Part shown: piece after piece, positions 51,482-62,300 of the stretch | Layout of the letters: the number at the start of each line of letters is the position of its first letter | Numbering within the stretch: the stretch's first letter is position 1 | Source: Bacteroidales bacterium UBA1187 | Lineage (GTDB): Bacteria > Bacteroidota > Bacteroidia > Bacteroidales > Paludibacteraceae | Assembly: GCA_002309835.1 (NCBI GenBank) | Contig: DBYL01000042.1 | Coordinates: forward strand, 8,398-72,397 | Direction of reading: 5' to 3' | DNA: 64,000 nucleotides | Notes under the pieces: model-generated | Told to the model about the DNA's origin: nothing | Database searches by the model: none | The model's input: the letters and a program-made list of their open reading frames with translations, nothing else | Position numbers and translations under genes: made by a program

Positions 51482-52459
51482 TTACTGAGCACGTTTAATA
51501 TAAATGCTTGCCAATATTTTATACCCCCATGCTCCGGTAGATAACATATATAGCGCAAGGAAGCGCTCTTTACAAGGAACTCCATGGGAAAACGCAACTT
51601 TCTTTATGCATCTATGAAAAGAGGGCTGTTTAAGTAATCTTTTAACCACATCAAGTGCCGATGGGTCAGTAATTCCTAATTTCGCGTACTTGTTATATGT
51701 AAAAGAAGTGCACATTTTGAAAAGCGTTACATAATAAGAAGGAATCTCTAAGATGGAACTATCTGTATTCTCAGATATGTAATCAACAATATCGCATACA
51801 GTCGCGTCCTTCTGAAAATTCGGAGCATGCGTAGCGCTTGTGTCACGCATTACGTATTGATAAAAGGATTGATGTGATACCACTATATTGTGGCAATATT
51901 TAAGAAAAGTACATGTAAAGGCATAAACTTCCCCCGAGTGAATCTTCTCATTAAATCTGAGAGTATGGTCATTTATGATGCTAGACTTATAAACTAGTTG
52001 CGGCGCTGTGGGGAAGAATCGGCATGATTGAAATAAAGTATACGGATTATAGAGGCATTCTTTGAAAGGCAAAGGAGGAGCCTGAGTGTTTCTGCCAGAA
52101 ATTATTTGTATGGGTGTGATTAATAAATCATCCTCTTTTATTTGGCTCTTTATAATTGAGATCGCATCTGGTGTTAAACTATCGTCACCATCCAACGGCA
52201 ATACATATTGCCCTTTCATAATAGTCAGCGCAGCATTACGCGCGGCAGATACTCCTGAGTTTTGCTGATCAATAATTATAGCGCGTTTATCGTTCTTAGC
52301 AAAATCCTGAATTAAAGATAGAGTCTCGTCCGTTGAACCATCGTTGATGAAAATAAATTCGCAGTCCTCGCTCTCTTTTAAATTACGAAGACTTTGAATG
52401 GTTGCCGGAAGTTGCTCGGCTACATTATAACAAGGGATAATAATACTTAGAAACTTCAT
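51482..52459 (-). CDS. Glycosyltransferase family 2
   Basis: The 325-residue protein has the GT-A core: I-I-I-P-C-Y-N-V-A, I-N-D-G-S-T-D-E-T near residue 40, and L-P-L-D-G-D-D-S-L near 94. It adds one sugar to the growing repeat unit. It is the last gene of its operon and its end nearly meets the convergent HTH-like gene. Confidence 0.92.
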   Translation of the reverse strand: MKFLSIIIPCYNVAEQLPATIQSLRNLKESEDCEFIFINDGSTDETLSLIQDFAKNDKRAIIIDQQNSGVSAARNAALTIMKGQYVLPLDGDDSLTPDAISIIKSQIKEDDLLITPIQIISGRNTQAPPLPFKECLYNPYTLFQSCRFFPTAPQLVYKSSIINDHTLRFNEKIHSGEVYAFTCTFLKYCHNIVVSHQSFYQYVMRDTSATHAPNFQKDATVCDIVDYISENTDSSILEIPSYYVTLFKMCTSFTYNKYAKLGITDPSALDVVKRLLKQPSFHRCIKKVAFSHGVPCKERFLALYMLSTGAWGYKILASIYIKRAQ

Positions 52460-52466
52460 AAGTTAC

Positions 52467-53621
52467 CTACTTACTCATTTTCAAATAAACGTTTTTGTAC
52501 ATATCTACAGCTATGTTTTTCCATGCAAACCGACCGGAGGAATATTCTGCGTGAATATCATTTGCAAATTGTTGTAGTAATGTCGGCTGCTCAATCATTG
52601 TACACATGGCTTGGGCTAATTGATGCAAATCTCTAGGAGGAACGACTATTCCTAATTTCCCGTGTTCAACCATCTCAGGCAAGCCACCCACTTCTGTTAC
52701 AATGCATGGTTTGTCATATGCATACGCAGCCATAACAACTCCACTTTGCGTAGCATCATTATACGGGCATACAATAAAGTCTGCATTCGCAAGAAGAGAC
52801 GCCAACTCCGAATCTCGAAAGAAACGATTTAATATCTGAATATAATCGCAATTTGAATAGGGACTAATGTCAAAATAGTATTGACCGGAACCGGCTACTA
52901 ATAATTTGAAATCAGGATGTTTTTTATGCACCATATCCATAGCAGGGAATAAATATTCCAAGCCTTTATAACCTCTAATCTTGCCAAAAAACAAAGCATA
53001 ATGATACGTAGGAGCTTGAGCCGTAGGGAAGGCTGTTAGATAGGAATATTTACTCAAAGAACTAACATGCACATTCTTCCTTTTCATCCTATATGTAGCA
53101 ATAAAATCATCTTTTTGCTGATTGTTAAAGATGATAAAATTGGGCAATAATCGGTACATGATACGATGATATGATTCCACTACTCGGCTCCACATGGAAG
53201 AGTGTAAGAATGGATCGTGTACCGACATAACCATCTTTTTCCGGAATTGCAAAAGGGGCCATTCGAAGTACCTCAAAACCTCTGTGACATGGATAATATC
53301 ATAATTCTCTTTTTTCAATCTGCGATATAACTCCATCGTAACTCGCAGGTTTCCGAGAGCCCAACTGTGTTTTTCTTTGCGATAAACGACTGTTGTTTTG
53401 GATATGTCAATCAATTCAGAAAATACGCGTATTTCTTGAAAATCTTCTCCGCGATATAATCCGGAGTGAGTTGGAAAGTCCTCAAAATCAATAGCACAGC
53501 CCCGTTGCCCATAATCCACGATAGGATAGAAATGTATCTCGCAATGCTCTTTCATTTCTTGCAAAAAAGGAATATCCACATTGGAGAAATATATAGGCGA
53601 AAGATAAGCAACCTTAAGCAT
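52467..53621 (-). CDS. Glycosyltransferase, GT-B fold (GT4-like)
   Basis: The 384-residue protein has the GT4 C-terminal pattern: F-F-G-K-I-R-G-Y-K-G-L near 225, and a late P-Y-N-D-A-T-Q-S-G-V-V-M-A-A-Y-A. It is part of the repeat-unit assembly. The sugar is not known. Confidence 0.9.
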   Translation of the reverse strand: MLKVAYLSPIYFSNVDIPFLQEMKEHCEIHFYPIVDYGQRGCAIDFEDFPTHSGLYRGEDFQEIRVFSELIDISKTTVVYRKEKHSWALGNLRVTMELYRRLKKENYDIIHVTEVLRYFEWPLLQFRKKMVMSVHDPFLHSSMWSRVVESYHRIMYRLLPNFIIFNNQQKDDFIATYRMKRKNVHVSSLSKYSYLTAFPTAQAPTYHYALFFGKIRGYKGLEYLFPAMDMVHKKHPDFKLLVAGSGQYYFDISPYSNCDYIQILNRFFRDSELASLLANADFIVCPYNDATQSGVVMAAYAYDKPCIVTEVGGLPEMVEHGKLGIVVPPRDLHQLAQAMCTMIEQPTLLQQFANDIHAEYSSGRFAWKNIAVDMYKNVYLKMSK

Positions 53622-53625
53622 TTTT

Positions 53626-54531
53626 TTAGTGTTTAGATGGGGTATATTCGTTAATTAATTTATCTGCAATACAAAGTGCCGCATCAATCGGTAGACGCTT
53701 TGAACGATGATGAATGAAATTGGCGATATTAGTAATGCCGTATGCAATCTTAGTGTATCTTTTTTCTCTCTCTAAAAAGCGTATGGCGGAATATCCATTT
53801 TTTTGCATAACATATGTCAACGATCGCAATAACTTTTCATAGCCATTAGGGGAAAAATCCCTTTCCCCGGCAAGATGAAGATATTTACACTCTTTTAGAT
53901 AGTTCATTTTCGCTTTTGGGAAAGCACGTAAAAGTCGTTCGTGAACATCATATTCCTCACCATACATGAATATTCTTTCATCAAATCCACCGATGAAATC
54001 TAATTCCTTTTTTCTGACAAAAAAGAATGCCCCTTGCAACCACATGTACCTATAGAAGAAAAGATCTCTCTTTATTCCCACATAGTTTAGAAGAAAACGT
54101 GTAAACGTAGGCAGCGTGTAAACGGCATAATATGAATGCGCTTTGCTCTCAGGAGAAAAAAATTGTTTTCCTCCGCACATGATGGTATCTTTATCTTCTA
54201 AGGTCTCTAATGCTTTTTTGAAGATAGGCATAATCAGCCGTACGTCCGGGTTCATAATTGCAATAATTGATGCTGTCGCCATTTGAATGCCCACATTGTT
54301 GCCTTGCCCATAGCCGCCGTTTTTCGTATTGGATACAACGGTAACTTTATCACCGTACAATTGTTGTATTTTCTGTCGCATTGGATCATATGCGCGGCTG
54401 CAATTATCCACAATAATAATTTCGAGAGCTTCCCCGATATCATTATATTGAAAGACAGACGACAGACAATCGTATATATCTTTCTCAGAATTGTAGGTTA
54501 CTATTATAAGGGATAATTTTTTTTGCGGCAT
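53626..54531 (-). CDS. Glycosyltransferase family 2 (rhamnosyltransferase-like)
   Basis: The 301-residue protein has I-I-V-T-Y-N-S, I-V-D-N-C-S, M-N-P-D-V-R and G-G-F-D-E-R-I-F-M-Y-G-E-E-Y-D, as in rhamnosyltransferase-type GT2 enzymes. It abuts the polymerase gene. Confidence 0.92.
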   Translation of the reverse strand: MPQKKLSLIIVTYNSEKDIYDCLSSVFQYNDIGEALEIIIVDNCSRAYDPMRQKIQQLYGDKVTVVSNTKNGGYGQGNNVGIQMATASIIAIMNPDVRLIMPIFKKALETLEDKDTIMCGGKQFFSPESKAHSYYAVYTLPTFTRFLLNYVGIKRDLFFYRYMWLQGAFFFVRKKELDFIGGFDERIFMYGEEYDVHERLLRAFPKAKMNYLKECKYLHLAGERDFSPNGYEKLLRSLTYVMQKNGYSAIRFLEREKRYTKIAYGITNIANFIHHRSKRLPIDAALCIADKLINEYTPSKH

Positions 54532-55752
54532 TTATTTTGTCTTTTTAGGTGTTGCCATGAGCAAATAAATATACATGATGGGAGAGAAATAAAGTGCTTC
54601 TACCAGCATTAAACCGCTATAGCAAAGTATGATGGTTTTCCCTGTAATATCACCTCTCCTATAGAGTTGAATTAGCATGAGGATCCAAAGGAAGACCCCG
54701 ATAATTCCGGTTCTTACCAGTACGTTTTGAAAAGCATTGAGCAAATAGCCGCCCAAATCATCCTCTTTGCTCCACATGAACAAGTTGGATGAATGGGCTT
54801 TTATTACTTCAGGATTGTCGGTCCCAAAAATTTTCTCTCTCGTGGAGAAGTCTGCATATACACCGTACCCCCTGAAAATTCTTATATATGCAGACATGTC
54901 TGCTCCCTCTCCTCCAGAACTATCAATACTTTGGAAGCGTTCAATGATTTCGCTTCCATCGTCTGTTTGCAGGTATAATGCTGTGCCAACTATACTGGCC
55001 ATTATGAATAGCACCACAAGCAGTTTGTGTCCAATGCTTGTGATTTGTGAGAATAGAGTATAAAGAGTGAATACAATGAGTATAATGCCTAAACCTAATA
55101 AGCCACATCCCGAGCGTATAAGAATAAGCGTGATTGCTATTACAATACTAAAAGTATACTGGACTATATTGCGACCTTCGTATAGCTCTATAGCGAGAAG
55201 TGGAAGTAAAAATTGTGCAAAATAGGAAGGCTCGCTGAAGAACGATGCAGATCGAGACATGGATTCAAAATAGTCTGTGTATTCGTCTAAGTCTAGCGTA
55301 GAAAGCGCAAAAGGTAAGTGCTGAGAAATGCCTAATATGCGTACTCCGGATATGCTATACGTTATTTCTTGGAAATAAAAGAAAAGGATACATATTACGG
55401 CTATAAATTTATATATTCGCAGCGCAGTCACCTTATCAAAGCACCCATAAAACATCAAAACCAGTAATAACCTGCAGCCCCATACAAATGGGATGGTCGC
55501 CTTGATACTTGAGGCAGTTAGAATGTGAACAATAATAGCATATAATATGTAAATAATCAAAAAGCGTGGAACTTGTGAATCCTTATACTCGGTCAGTCTA
55601 TAAATGAGGATATAGATAACGCTAACAATCAGTGTTGATATAAAGGAAAAGTTCCATGCCCCCCATCCATATGTTTGAAGTAGAGGACTCATGAATAGTA
55701 GTAATACGACAAACTTTTTGAAATGACTAATCGGTGTTGCCGTAGTATTCAT
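54532..55752 (-). CDS. O-antigen/capsule polymerase (Wzy-like)
   Basis: The ATG at 55752 is preferred; a GTG at 55794 directly after the flippase gene is possible. The ~406-residue protein has ten or more helices and a large loop between ~270 and 320. The segment S-A-S-F-F-S-E-P-S-Y-F-A is typical of Wzy proteins. It would join repeat units in the periplasm. Confidence 0.85.
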   Translation of the reverse strand: MNTTATPISHFKKFVVLLLFMSPLLQTYGWGAWNFSFISTLIVSVIYILIYRLTEYKDSQVPRFLIIYILYAIIVHILTASSIKATIPFVWGCRLLLVLMFYGCFDKVTALRIYKFIAVICILFFYFQEITYSISGVRILGISQHLPFALSTLDLDEYTDYFESMSRSASFFSEPSYFAQFLLPLLAIELYEGRNIVQYTFSIVIAITLILIRSGCGLLGLGIILIVFTLYTLFSQITSIGHKLLVVLFIMASIVGTALYLQTDDGSEIIERFQSIDSSGGEGADMSAYIRIFRGYGVYADFSTREKIFGTDNPEVIKAHSSNLFMWSKEDDLGGYLLNAFQNVLVRTGIIGVFLWILMLIQLYRRGDITGKTIILCYSGLMLVEALYFSPIMYIYLLMATPKKTK

Positions 55753-55797
55753 ACTATAAGAACTCGTAATATGTAAGTCGCTATCAAAAATCACTAT

Positions 55798-57153
55798 TTA
55801 TACATTCCATAGTTCTTTAATTACTACACTTGGCCATTTCCAATTTTGGTACGCCAATTGGGCAATACCGGGGGCGAGAATAAGTCCCCAAATGCCCCAA
55901 TGAAGCGGACCTAAGAAGATCCACAGCAACAATACAGTAGCTGCTCCGCTCACTAAAGAAGGGATAAAGAACGGTATCTTATTATCCGCCATGATGAATC
56001 CTGCAGACTGAGCATGGTTATGCTCCAGGGTGCTGATAATCAACATTACGATGAGCATGGAGATCGGAACAAACGGAGTCTGACTACCAATGAGATTTAA
56101 TGCCCAATCGCCAAAGAAAATCCATGCTATGCCGCCGACTAAATACACCGCCAATAGGCTACCGGTGCACAGGAAATAGTATCGCCTGAGTTGGGCGAGA
56201 TTATTCTCTGCGCGGCACTGCGCTAACTTAGGCATATACGACTGATAGAAGACCATGGCACAACGTGCTAATACGTCCATTACTTGCATTGTGATGCCGT
56301 AGCACGCCACTTCTTCCAGCGTCAGGAAGGCAGAGCCGATAAGTACTGCGGACTTATTCACTAAGAATCCTCCTAATTGCGTTAACCCAATCTTGATTGC
56401 ATTGGGAGTAATGGCGCTGAGTATCTCCTTCGGCTCGCGTTCCTCTGCTTCGCGCAGATGCGCTTTCAGTTCCGGGGTGAAGAATACATAATACGTCAGC
56501 ACCCTTCGAATAATCGTTGCCGTCAATTGGGAAGCCACGATGGCGGTTAGACCCAATCCTGCATATATCAAACCGATGGCAAGGCCTATATAGATCATTT
56601 GTCCCAGCATGTTGATTTGCTGAATACGTTTGACGTATCCTTTGCCGGTGAGCAGTGCATCGTAGTAGAAGGTGTATAGATTATAGCAGTTGATGACAAT
56701 CAACAATAGCCATGCGATAAGTGCGTCTTGTCGATCGCCTGAGTATTTCTGCAGTATATAATAGAAATAGGCCGTTCCTGCAGTTGCCAATAAAGCAAAC
56801 ACACCCAATGCTATCCATCGGTAAAAACGCCGCATGGCCGTTAGTGTACCTTTGAGCAAGCCATAGTCCACGTCGGCATCGGAAGTGGTATGGGCTACAC
56901 CTTCTTTTTGTAGCGACTTGACACCGGAGAAGATGTAACTGATATTGCGAGCGAATGAGGGACGGAAACCGAAATCGAGTAGGAGCACCAAAAACGTGAT
57001 CGTCTGGAATATATTCCAGATTCCCACGGTCTCTTGCGGCATCTTATGCAAAATAAATGGCAGCAGAATAACGCCGGCACCAATCATAAAAGCAGTACCG
57101 GCATAACTCCATGCAATCTCTCGCTTACCTATATGCTCTACTTTTTCAGCCAC
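55798..57153 (-). CDS. Polysaccharide flippase (Wzx-like)
   Basis: The 451-residue protein has about twelve helices in the MATE/Wzx pattern, with a G-V-I-L-L-P-F-I-L near the start. It would flip lipid-linked repeat units. The start overlaps the stop of the dehydrogenase by 1 bp. Confidence 0.9.
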   Translation of the reverse strand: MAEKVEHIGKREIAWSYAGTAFMIGAGVILLPFILHKMPQETVGIWNIFQTITFLVLLLDFGFRPSFARNISYIFSGVKSLQKEGVAHTTSDADVDYGLLKGTLTAMRRFYRWIALGVFALLATAGTAYFYYILQKYSGDRQDALIAWLLLIVINCYNLYTFYYDALLTGKGYVKRIQQINMLGQMIYIGLAIGLIYAGLGLTAIVASQLTATIIRRVLTYYVFFTPELKAHLREAEEREPKEILSAITPNAIKIGLTQLGGFLVNKSAVLIGSAFLTLEEVACYGITMQVMDVLARCAMVFYQSYMPKLAQCRAENNLAQLRRYYFLCTGSLLAVYLVGGIAWIFFGDWALNLIGSQTPFVPISMLIVMLIISTLEHNHAQSAGFIMADNKIPFFIPSLVSGAATVLLLWIFLGPLHWGIWGLILAPGIAQLAYQNWKWPSVVIKELWNV

Positions 57154-58391
57154 TAATCCCTTCTGAAAAGATCTCTTGTATATACTTTGTCTTGAACGTC
57201 ATCTAATACCGCGTCGTAGCGGTTGGCGATGATAGCTTGGCTGCGGCGTTTGAATTCGGCAAGGTCGTTCACTACTTCGCTGCCGAAGAAAGTGGTGCCG
57301 TTCTCAAGCGTCGGTTCATAGATGATGACTTGCGCACCTTTGGCTTTCACGCGCTTCATAATACCTTGAATACTCGACTGACGGAAGTTATCGCTGTTCG
57401 ACTTCATCGTTAGACGATAGACGCCGATGGTACAGTCATGCTCCTGCGTGGCATCGAAATCACCCTTGTGGTAGTAATCGTAATATCCGGCTTTGGCCAG
57501 CACGCGGTCGGCGATAAAGTCCTTGCGCGTGCGATTCGATTCTACGATAGCGCCAATCAAGTTCTCCGGCACATCCGCATAGTTGGCCAGCAACTGCTTC
57601 GTGTCTTTCGGCAGACAGTAACCGCCATAACCGAAGGACGGGTTGTTATAATGCGTACCGATACGCGGGTCGAGACAGACGCCATCGATGATGGCCTTCG
57701 TGTCCAGTCCTTTCATCTCCGCGTAAGTGTCGAGTTCATTGAAATAGCTCACGCGCAGCGCCAGATAGGTGTTCGCGAAGAGCTTGACTGCTTCTGCTTC
57801 GGTCAGCCCCATGATGCGGGTCTCGATATCGGTTTTGATTGCGCCCTCTTTAAGTAGGTTTGCAAAGGTCTCGGCTGCGGCTGTCAGACGGGCATCCGTC
57901 AGCACGGTACCCACGATGATACGACTCGGGAATAGGTTATCCTCCAGCGCTTTGCTCTCGCGCAAGAACTCCGGCGAGAAAAGGATATTGTCGCACTGGT
58001 ATTTGCGGCGCACGGACTCGGTGTAACCCACAGGGATCGTGGATTTGATAACCATGATGGCGTCTTTATTCACGCGCAGCACGGTCTCAATGACGTTCTC
58101 TACGGCCGAGGTGTCGAAATAATTACGACGGCTGTCGTAGTTCGTCGGCGCAGCAATCACCACAAACTCCGCATCCTTGTAGGCCGCTTCGGCATCAAGC
58201 GTAGCGGTGAGATGCAGCGGCTTCTCCGCTAGGTATTTCTCGATATACTCGTCCTGAATAGGCGACTGATGACGATTGATCATCGCCACCTTCTCCGGCA
58301 CGATATCCACCGCCGTCACTTCGTTATGTTGAGCGAGTAGGGTAGCGATGCTCAGTCCTACGTAACCCGTTCCTGCTACTGCAATTTTCAT
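57153..58391 (-). CDS. UDP-glucose 6-dehydrogenase-like nucleotide-sugar dehydrogenase
   Basis: The ATG at 58391 gives [13 protein letters not shown], a typical start; the frame extends to 58427. The 412-residue protein has all three domains: N-terminal NAD binding, middle, and C-terminal UDP binding. The catalytic cysteine is in Y-G-G-Y-C-L-P-K-D. It would make a uronic acid sugar for the surface polysaccharide. Confidence 0.93.
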   Translation of the reverse strand: MKIAVAGTGYVGLSIATLLAQHNEVTAVDIVPEKVAMINRHQSPIQDEYIEKYLAEKPLHLTATLDAEAAYKDAEFVVIAAPTNYDSRRNYFDTSAVENVIETVLRVNKDAIMVIKSTIPVGYTESVRRKYQCDNILFSPEFLRESKALEDNLFPSRIIVGTVLTDARLTAAAETFANLLKEGAIKTDIETRIMGLTEAEAVKLFANTYLALRVSYFNELDTYAEMKGLDTKAIIDGVCLDPRIGTHYNNPSFGYGGYCLPKDTKQLLANYADVPENLIGAIVESNRTRKDFIADRVLAKAGYYDYYHKGDFDATQEHDCTIGVYRLTMKSNSDNFRQSSIQGIMKRVKAKGAQVIIYEPTLENGTTFFGSEVVNDLAEFKRRSQAIIANRYDAVLDDVQDKVYTRDLFRRD

Positions 58392-58392
58392 A

Positions 58393-59148
58393 TTAGATTT
58401 TTTCTTCAAATCCTCTAAAATGCACATTCAACTCATGCAAATGTTCGAGCAGCGTTCCTAACGACGTACCTTCTGTCATCTTCGCGAAGGCGTTGACATC
58501 CTTTGGGAAGCACTTACCGCCGTATCCGAACTTACCGTCCGGTCCCGGCACATAGGTGTGGGTGTCGTTGATATACCCCGACAGCAGTACACCGGTATGC
58601 ACTTTGCGCCAGTCTGCTCCCATCTTCTCGCAATACTCGCGGCATGCATTGAAGTACGTCACTTTGTATGCGCCGAAGACATTATGCATGTACTTGGTGA
58701 GCTCTGCCTCCAGCGGACTCATGACGGTAAATTTCTTGCCCACGAAGATCTTCGTCAGCAACTCCTGCGCGCCGGTGAAGACCATGGTCTGCTTTCTGAA
58801 ATCTTCCAAGAAAGTGCGTTCTGTAAGGAACTCCGGCATGTAATACACGTTATGACCTGTCTCACGGGTAAGCATCTCACTCGTGCCCGGCAGAATAGTC
58901 GTGCGAACGAATACCGGCACGTCCGGCAGGTTTTTGATCAACTCCTTCATCAACGTCAGGTCCTGTGTTCCGTCCTCTTCCGTAGGAACATGAATCTGAA
59001 GAAATGCGATGTCAATCTTGCTCAAATCATCATTGTAGCCTTTCGGAGGGTCACTGATGAATAACTTGCACTCCGGATTGTTATGCTCCAACCAGTCTTT
59101 TAATGCTCCTCCCACGAAGCCGCATCCAATAATTCCAACATTAATCAT
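58393..59148 (-). CDS. Short nucleotide-sugar dehydrogenase-like protein, no C-terminal domain
   Basis: The 251-residue protein has the NAD-binding G-C-G-F-V-G-G and the middle domain with Y-G-G-K-C-F-P-K-D, so the catalytic cysteine is kept. The C-terminal UDP-binding domain is absent. It is the first gene of the operon and directly precedes the full-length enzyme. It may have another substrate, may act with its neighbour, or may be a regulatory form. Confidence 0.85.
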   Translation of the reverse strand: MINVGIIGCGFVGGALKDWLEHNNPECKLFISDPPKGYNDDLSKIDIAFLQIHVPTEEDGTQDLTLMKELIKNLPDVPVFVRTTILPGTSEMLTRETGHNVYYMPEFLTERTFLEDFRKQTMVFTGAQELLTKIFVGKKFTVMSPLEAELTKYMHNVFGAYKVTYFNACREYCEKMGADWRKVHTGVLLSGYINDTHTYVPGPDGKFGYGGKCFPKDVNAFAKMTEGTSLGTLLEHLHELNVHFRGFEEKI

Positions 59149-59184
59149 ATAGTCGTGTTTTCACTAATTTTACAAAATGGGCCG

Positions 59185-59215
59185 CAAAGATACAACATTT
59201 TTTTTACATACGCAA
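59185..59215 (-). promoter_or_regulatory. Promoter of the upstream polysaccharide unit
   Basis: Minus-strand TATCTTTG (59185-59192) follows TTG (59213-59215) with a 20-bp spacer, 36 bp before the start at 59148. Confidence 0.7.
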
Positions 59216-59307
59216 GTGCGCGCGAACTTTATTTCAAAAAAAATACTTTTTCCACCCATTTATGGGCTCCTTTCCACTTTCCGCTTTTAACTTTCAACTT
59301 TTCTTTG

Positions 59308-59315
59308 TACCTTTG
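59308..59315 (+). promoter_or_regulatory. -7 element of the DUF2723 gene
   Basis: TACCTTTG lies 50 bp before the ATG at 59366. No clear TTG is found 20 bp upstream, so only the -7 part is supported. Confidence 0.5.
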
Positions 59316-59365
59316 CACCGTAATTTGGCTTATTATGGGCTTATAACAAAAAATTAACGATAAAA

Positions 59366-62300
59366 ATGAAAAAATTCAAATTGTGGAATACGCTCTTCGG
59401 CTGGTTGGTTTTTGCCATCGCTGCGGCTACGTATCTCCTTACGATGGAGCCTACCGCTTCTTTCTGGGACTGCGGTGAGTTCATCTCCAGCGCCGCCAAA
59501 CTGGACGTTGGTCACCCGCCCGGAGCACCGTTCTTCATGCTGATGGGCCATTTCTTCAGTCTCTTTGCTTCGGACACGGCGCATATCGCGATGTGTGTGA
59601 ATGCATTGTCGGCGTTGGCGAGTGCCTTCACGATCCTGTTCCTTTTCTGGACCATCACGGCGCTGGCGAAGAAACTCGTTGGCGTGCAAGCGAACGCGGA
59701 AATGGATCTTTGGAAAGGTGTTGGAATCCTTGGCGCAGGTGTCGTTGGTGCACTGGCGTACACGTTCAGTGATACCTTCTGGTTCTCGGCTGTAGAAGGT
59801 GAGGTATATGCTTCCTCATCGCTCTTTACGGCTGTGGTGTTCTGGCTCATTCTCAAATGGGACGAGCAGGCGGACGAAGAAGGCTCCGACAAATGGTTGA
59901 TTCTCATCGCTTATCTGATGGGCTTGAGTATCGGTGTACACCTCTTGAACTTGCTGACGATTCCGGCTATCGGACTGGTGTATTACTTCCGCCGTTATAC
60001 CTTCTCGTGGAAGGGTCTGATCTACGCATTCCTCGCTTCGTGCCTGGTATTGCTGGTTATCCTCTACGGAATTATTCCGGGTTTCCCGACGCTTATCGGA
60101 TGGTTTGAGTTGATGTTCGTCAACGGTCTCGGATGTCCGTTCAATACGGGTATGTGGGTATGCCTGGCACTGACGGTTGGACTGATCTCATGGGCGATTT
60201 GGTACACACATCAGCGCGCGGATGCCGAGTACGCAGAAGGAAAAGGCAAGAACCTCTGGCGCTGGTTGAATACCGGTGTGCTGATGGTAGCGGTGATCCT
60301 GATCGGTTACAGCAGTTATGCTGCGTTGGTGATCCGTTCGAATGCCGACACCCCGATGGACCAGAACAGTCCGGATAACGTCTTCAGTCTCAAGTATTAC
60401 CTCAATCGTGAGCAGTATGGCGACCGTCCGTTATTCTACGGTCAGACGTATAATGCACCGGTGGAATTGCGTATCGAAGGCAACATGTGCGTGCCGGTGG
60501 AGAAAAAAGGTCATGCGCAATATGCTCCGGCACCGAAGGTAGAAGGTGAGAAGGACCACTATGTCATCACCGGTTATAAGACCGATTACGTCTATATGAA
60601 GCAGTTCTGCATGCTCTTCCCGCGTATGTATTCCAGCCAAGGAAGCCATGTGCAGGCTTATAAAGAGTGGGCAAATGTGAAGGGCAGACGCGTGCGCTAC
60701 GAGTACTGCGGCCAGCAGAAGACAGAGTATTGTCCGACCTTCGCAGAGAATCTACGATTCTTCTTCCGCTATCAGGTGAACTTCATGTACTGGCGTTATT
60801 TCATGTGGAATTTCGCGGGCCGTCAGAACGACCTGCAGTCCTATGGAGATATCACTAAAGGCAACTGGATCTCCGGTATCCCGGCTATTGATAATGCAAT
60901 GCTTGGTGACCAGAGTCTGCTGCCTACGGAACTGAAGGAGAACAAAGGCCATAACGTCTATTATTTCCTGCCGTTGCTGCTCGGTATCATCGGTATCGTT
61001 TGGCAGTGCGGAAAGAAAGACAAGGACGGTAAGGCTGAAGGATGGAAGAGCTTCACGCTGACCTTCCTGCTATTCTTCCTGACCGGTCTGGCTATCGTGC
61101 TGTACCTCAATCAGACGCCTTATCAGCCGCGTGAACGAGACTATGCGTACGCCGGTTCGTTCTATGCGTTCTGTATCTGGATCGGTCTGGGTGCTTTAGC
61201 CCTCATCGATTGGATCAATAATGGGTTAAAGGATGAGCGGATTAGAGGATTAGTGGCAGTGGTTGTATCGCTCGTATGCCTAGGTGTTCCAACTCTCATG
61301 GCGCAGCAGAACTGGGATGACCACGATCGTTCGAATAGATATTCCTGCCGTGACTTCGGAGCAAACTACCTCAAGTCCTGCGAGACGCAAGCGATCCTCT
61401 TCTCGAATGGCGATAACGATACCTTCCCGCTTTGGTACAACCAAGAGGTGGAGGAAGTAGGCACGGATATCCGCGTCTGCAACCTCAGTTATCTGCAGAC
61501 CGACTGGTATATCGCTCAGATGAAACGTCCGTACTACGAGTCGAAGGCGTTGCCTATCTCGTGGGAATACAAGGACTACATGCCCGGATCCAATGAGATT
61601 GCGCGTGTGGACAACCGTCTGGGACAACCGATATCGGTGGAGAAAGCATTTAATTTCCTCCGTTCGGAAGATCCGCGTACCAAGACCCGCGAAGGCGATA
61701 ACTATATTCCTTCGGATCAGCTTTACGTAGAGACGCCGGCCGGAGAACAGATCATGTTCCAGAAGAAACGTATGTACACTCGTTCGCAGATGATGATCAT
61801 GGAGATGCTATCCACCAATAATTGGGAGCGTCCGATCTACTTCTGCGCTACCGTAGGTAATGACTATTACCTGGGTCTCGAACCATATATGGAACTGACG
61901 GGTCTGGCGTACCAGATCATGCCGACGCGCAGCCGTGACGGTCAACCACGGGTGAACACCGAGAAGATGTATGAGAACATGATGCATAAGTTCGCTTATG
62001 GCAATATGAATATCCCGGGCATCTATATCGATGAGAACCTGATGCGCATGTGCCGCACCCATCGTATGATGTTCGCCCAACTGGCAGAGGAACTACTGCG
62101 TAAGGGTGAGCGCGAGAAAGCATTAGAAGTGCTCGATTATTCGGAAGAGCAACTGCCGGGTTATAACATCCCGTATGACTATACCTCGGCATCCATGGCG
62201 CAGATGTATCTCATCTTACATGAGGACGAGAAAGCGCTGGCGATCATGGATAAGGTAGCTACGACCTGCGTCGAGTATCTGCGCTTTGCGCAGTCGCTCA

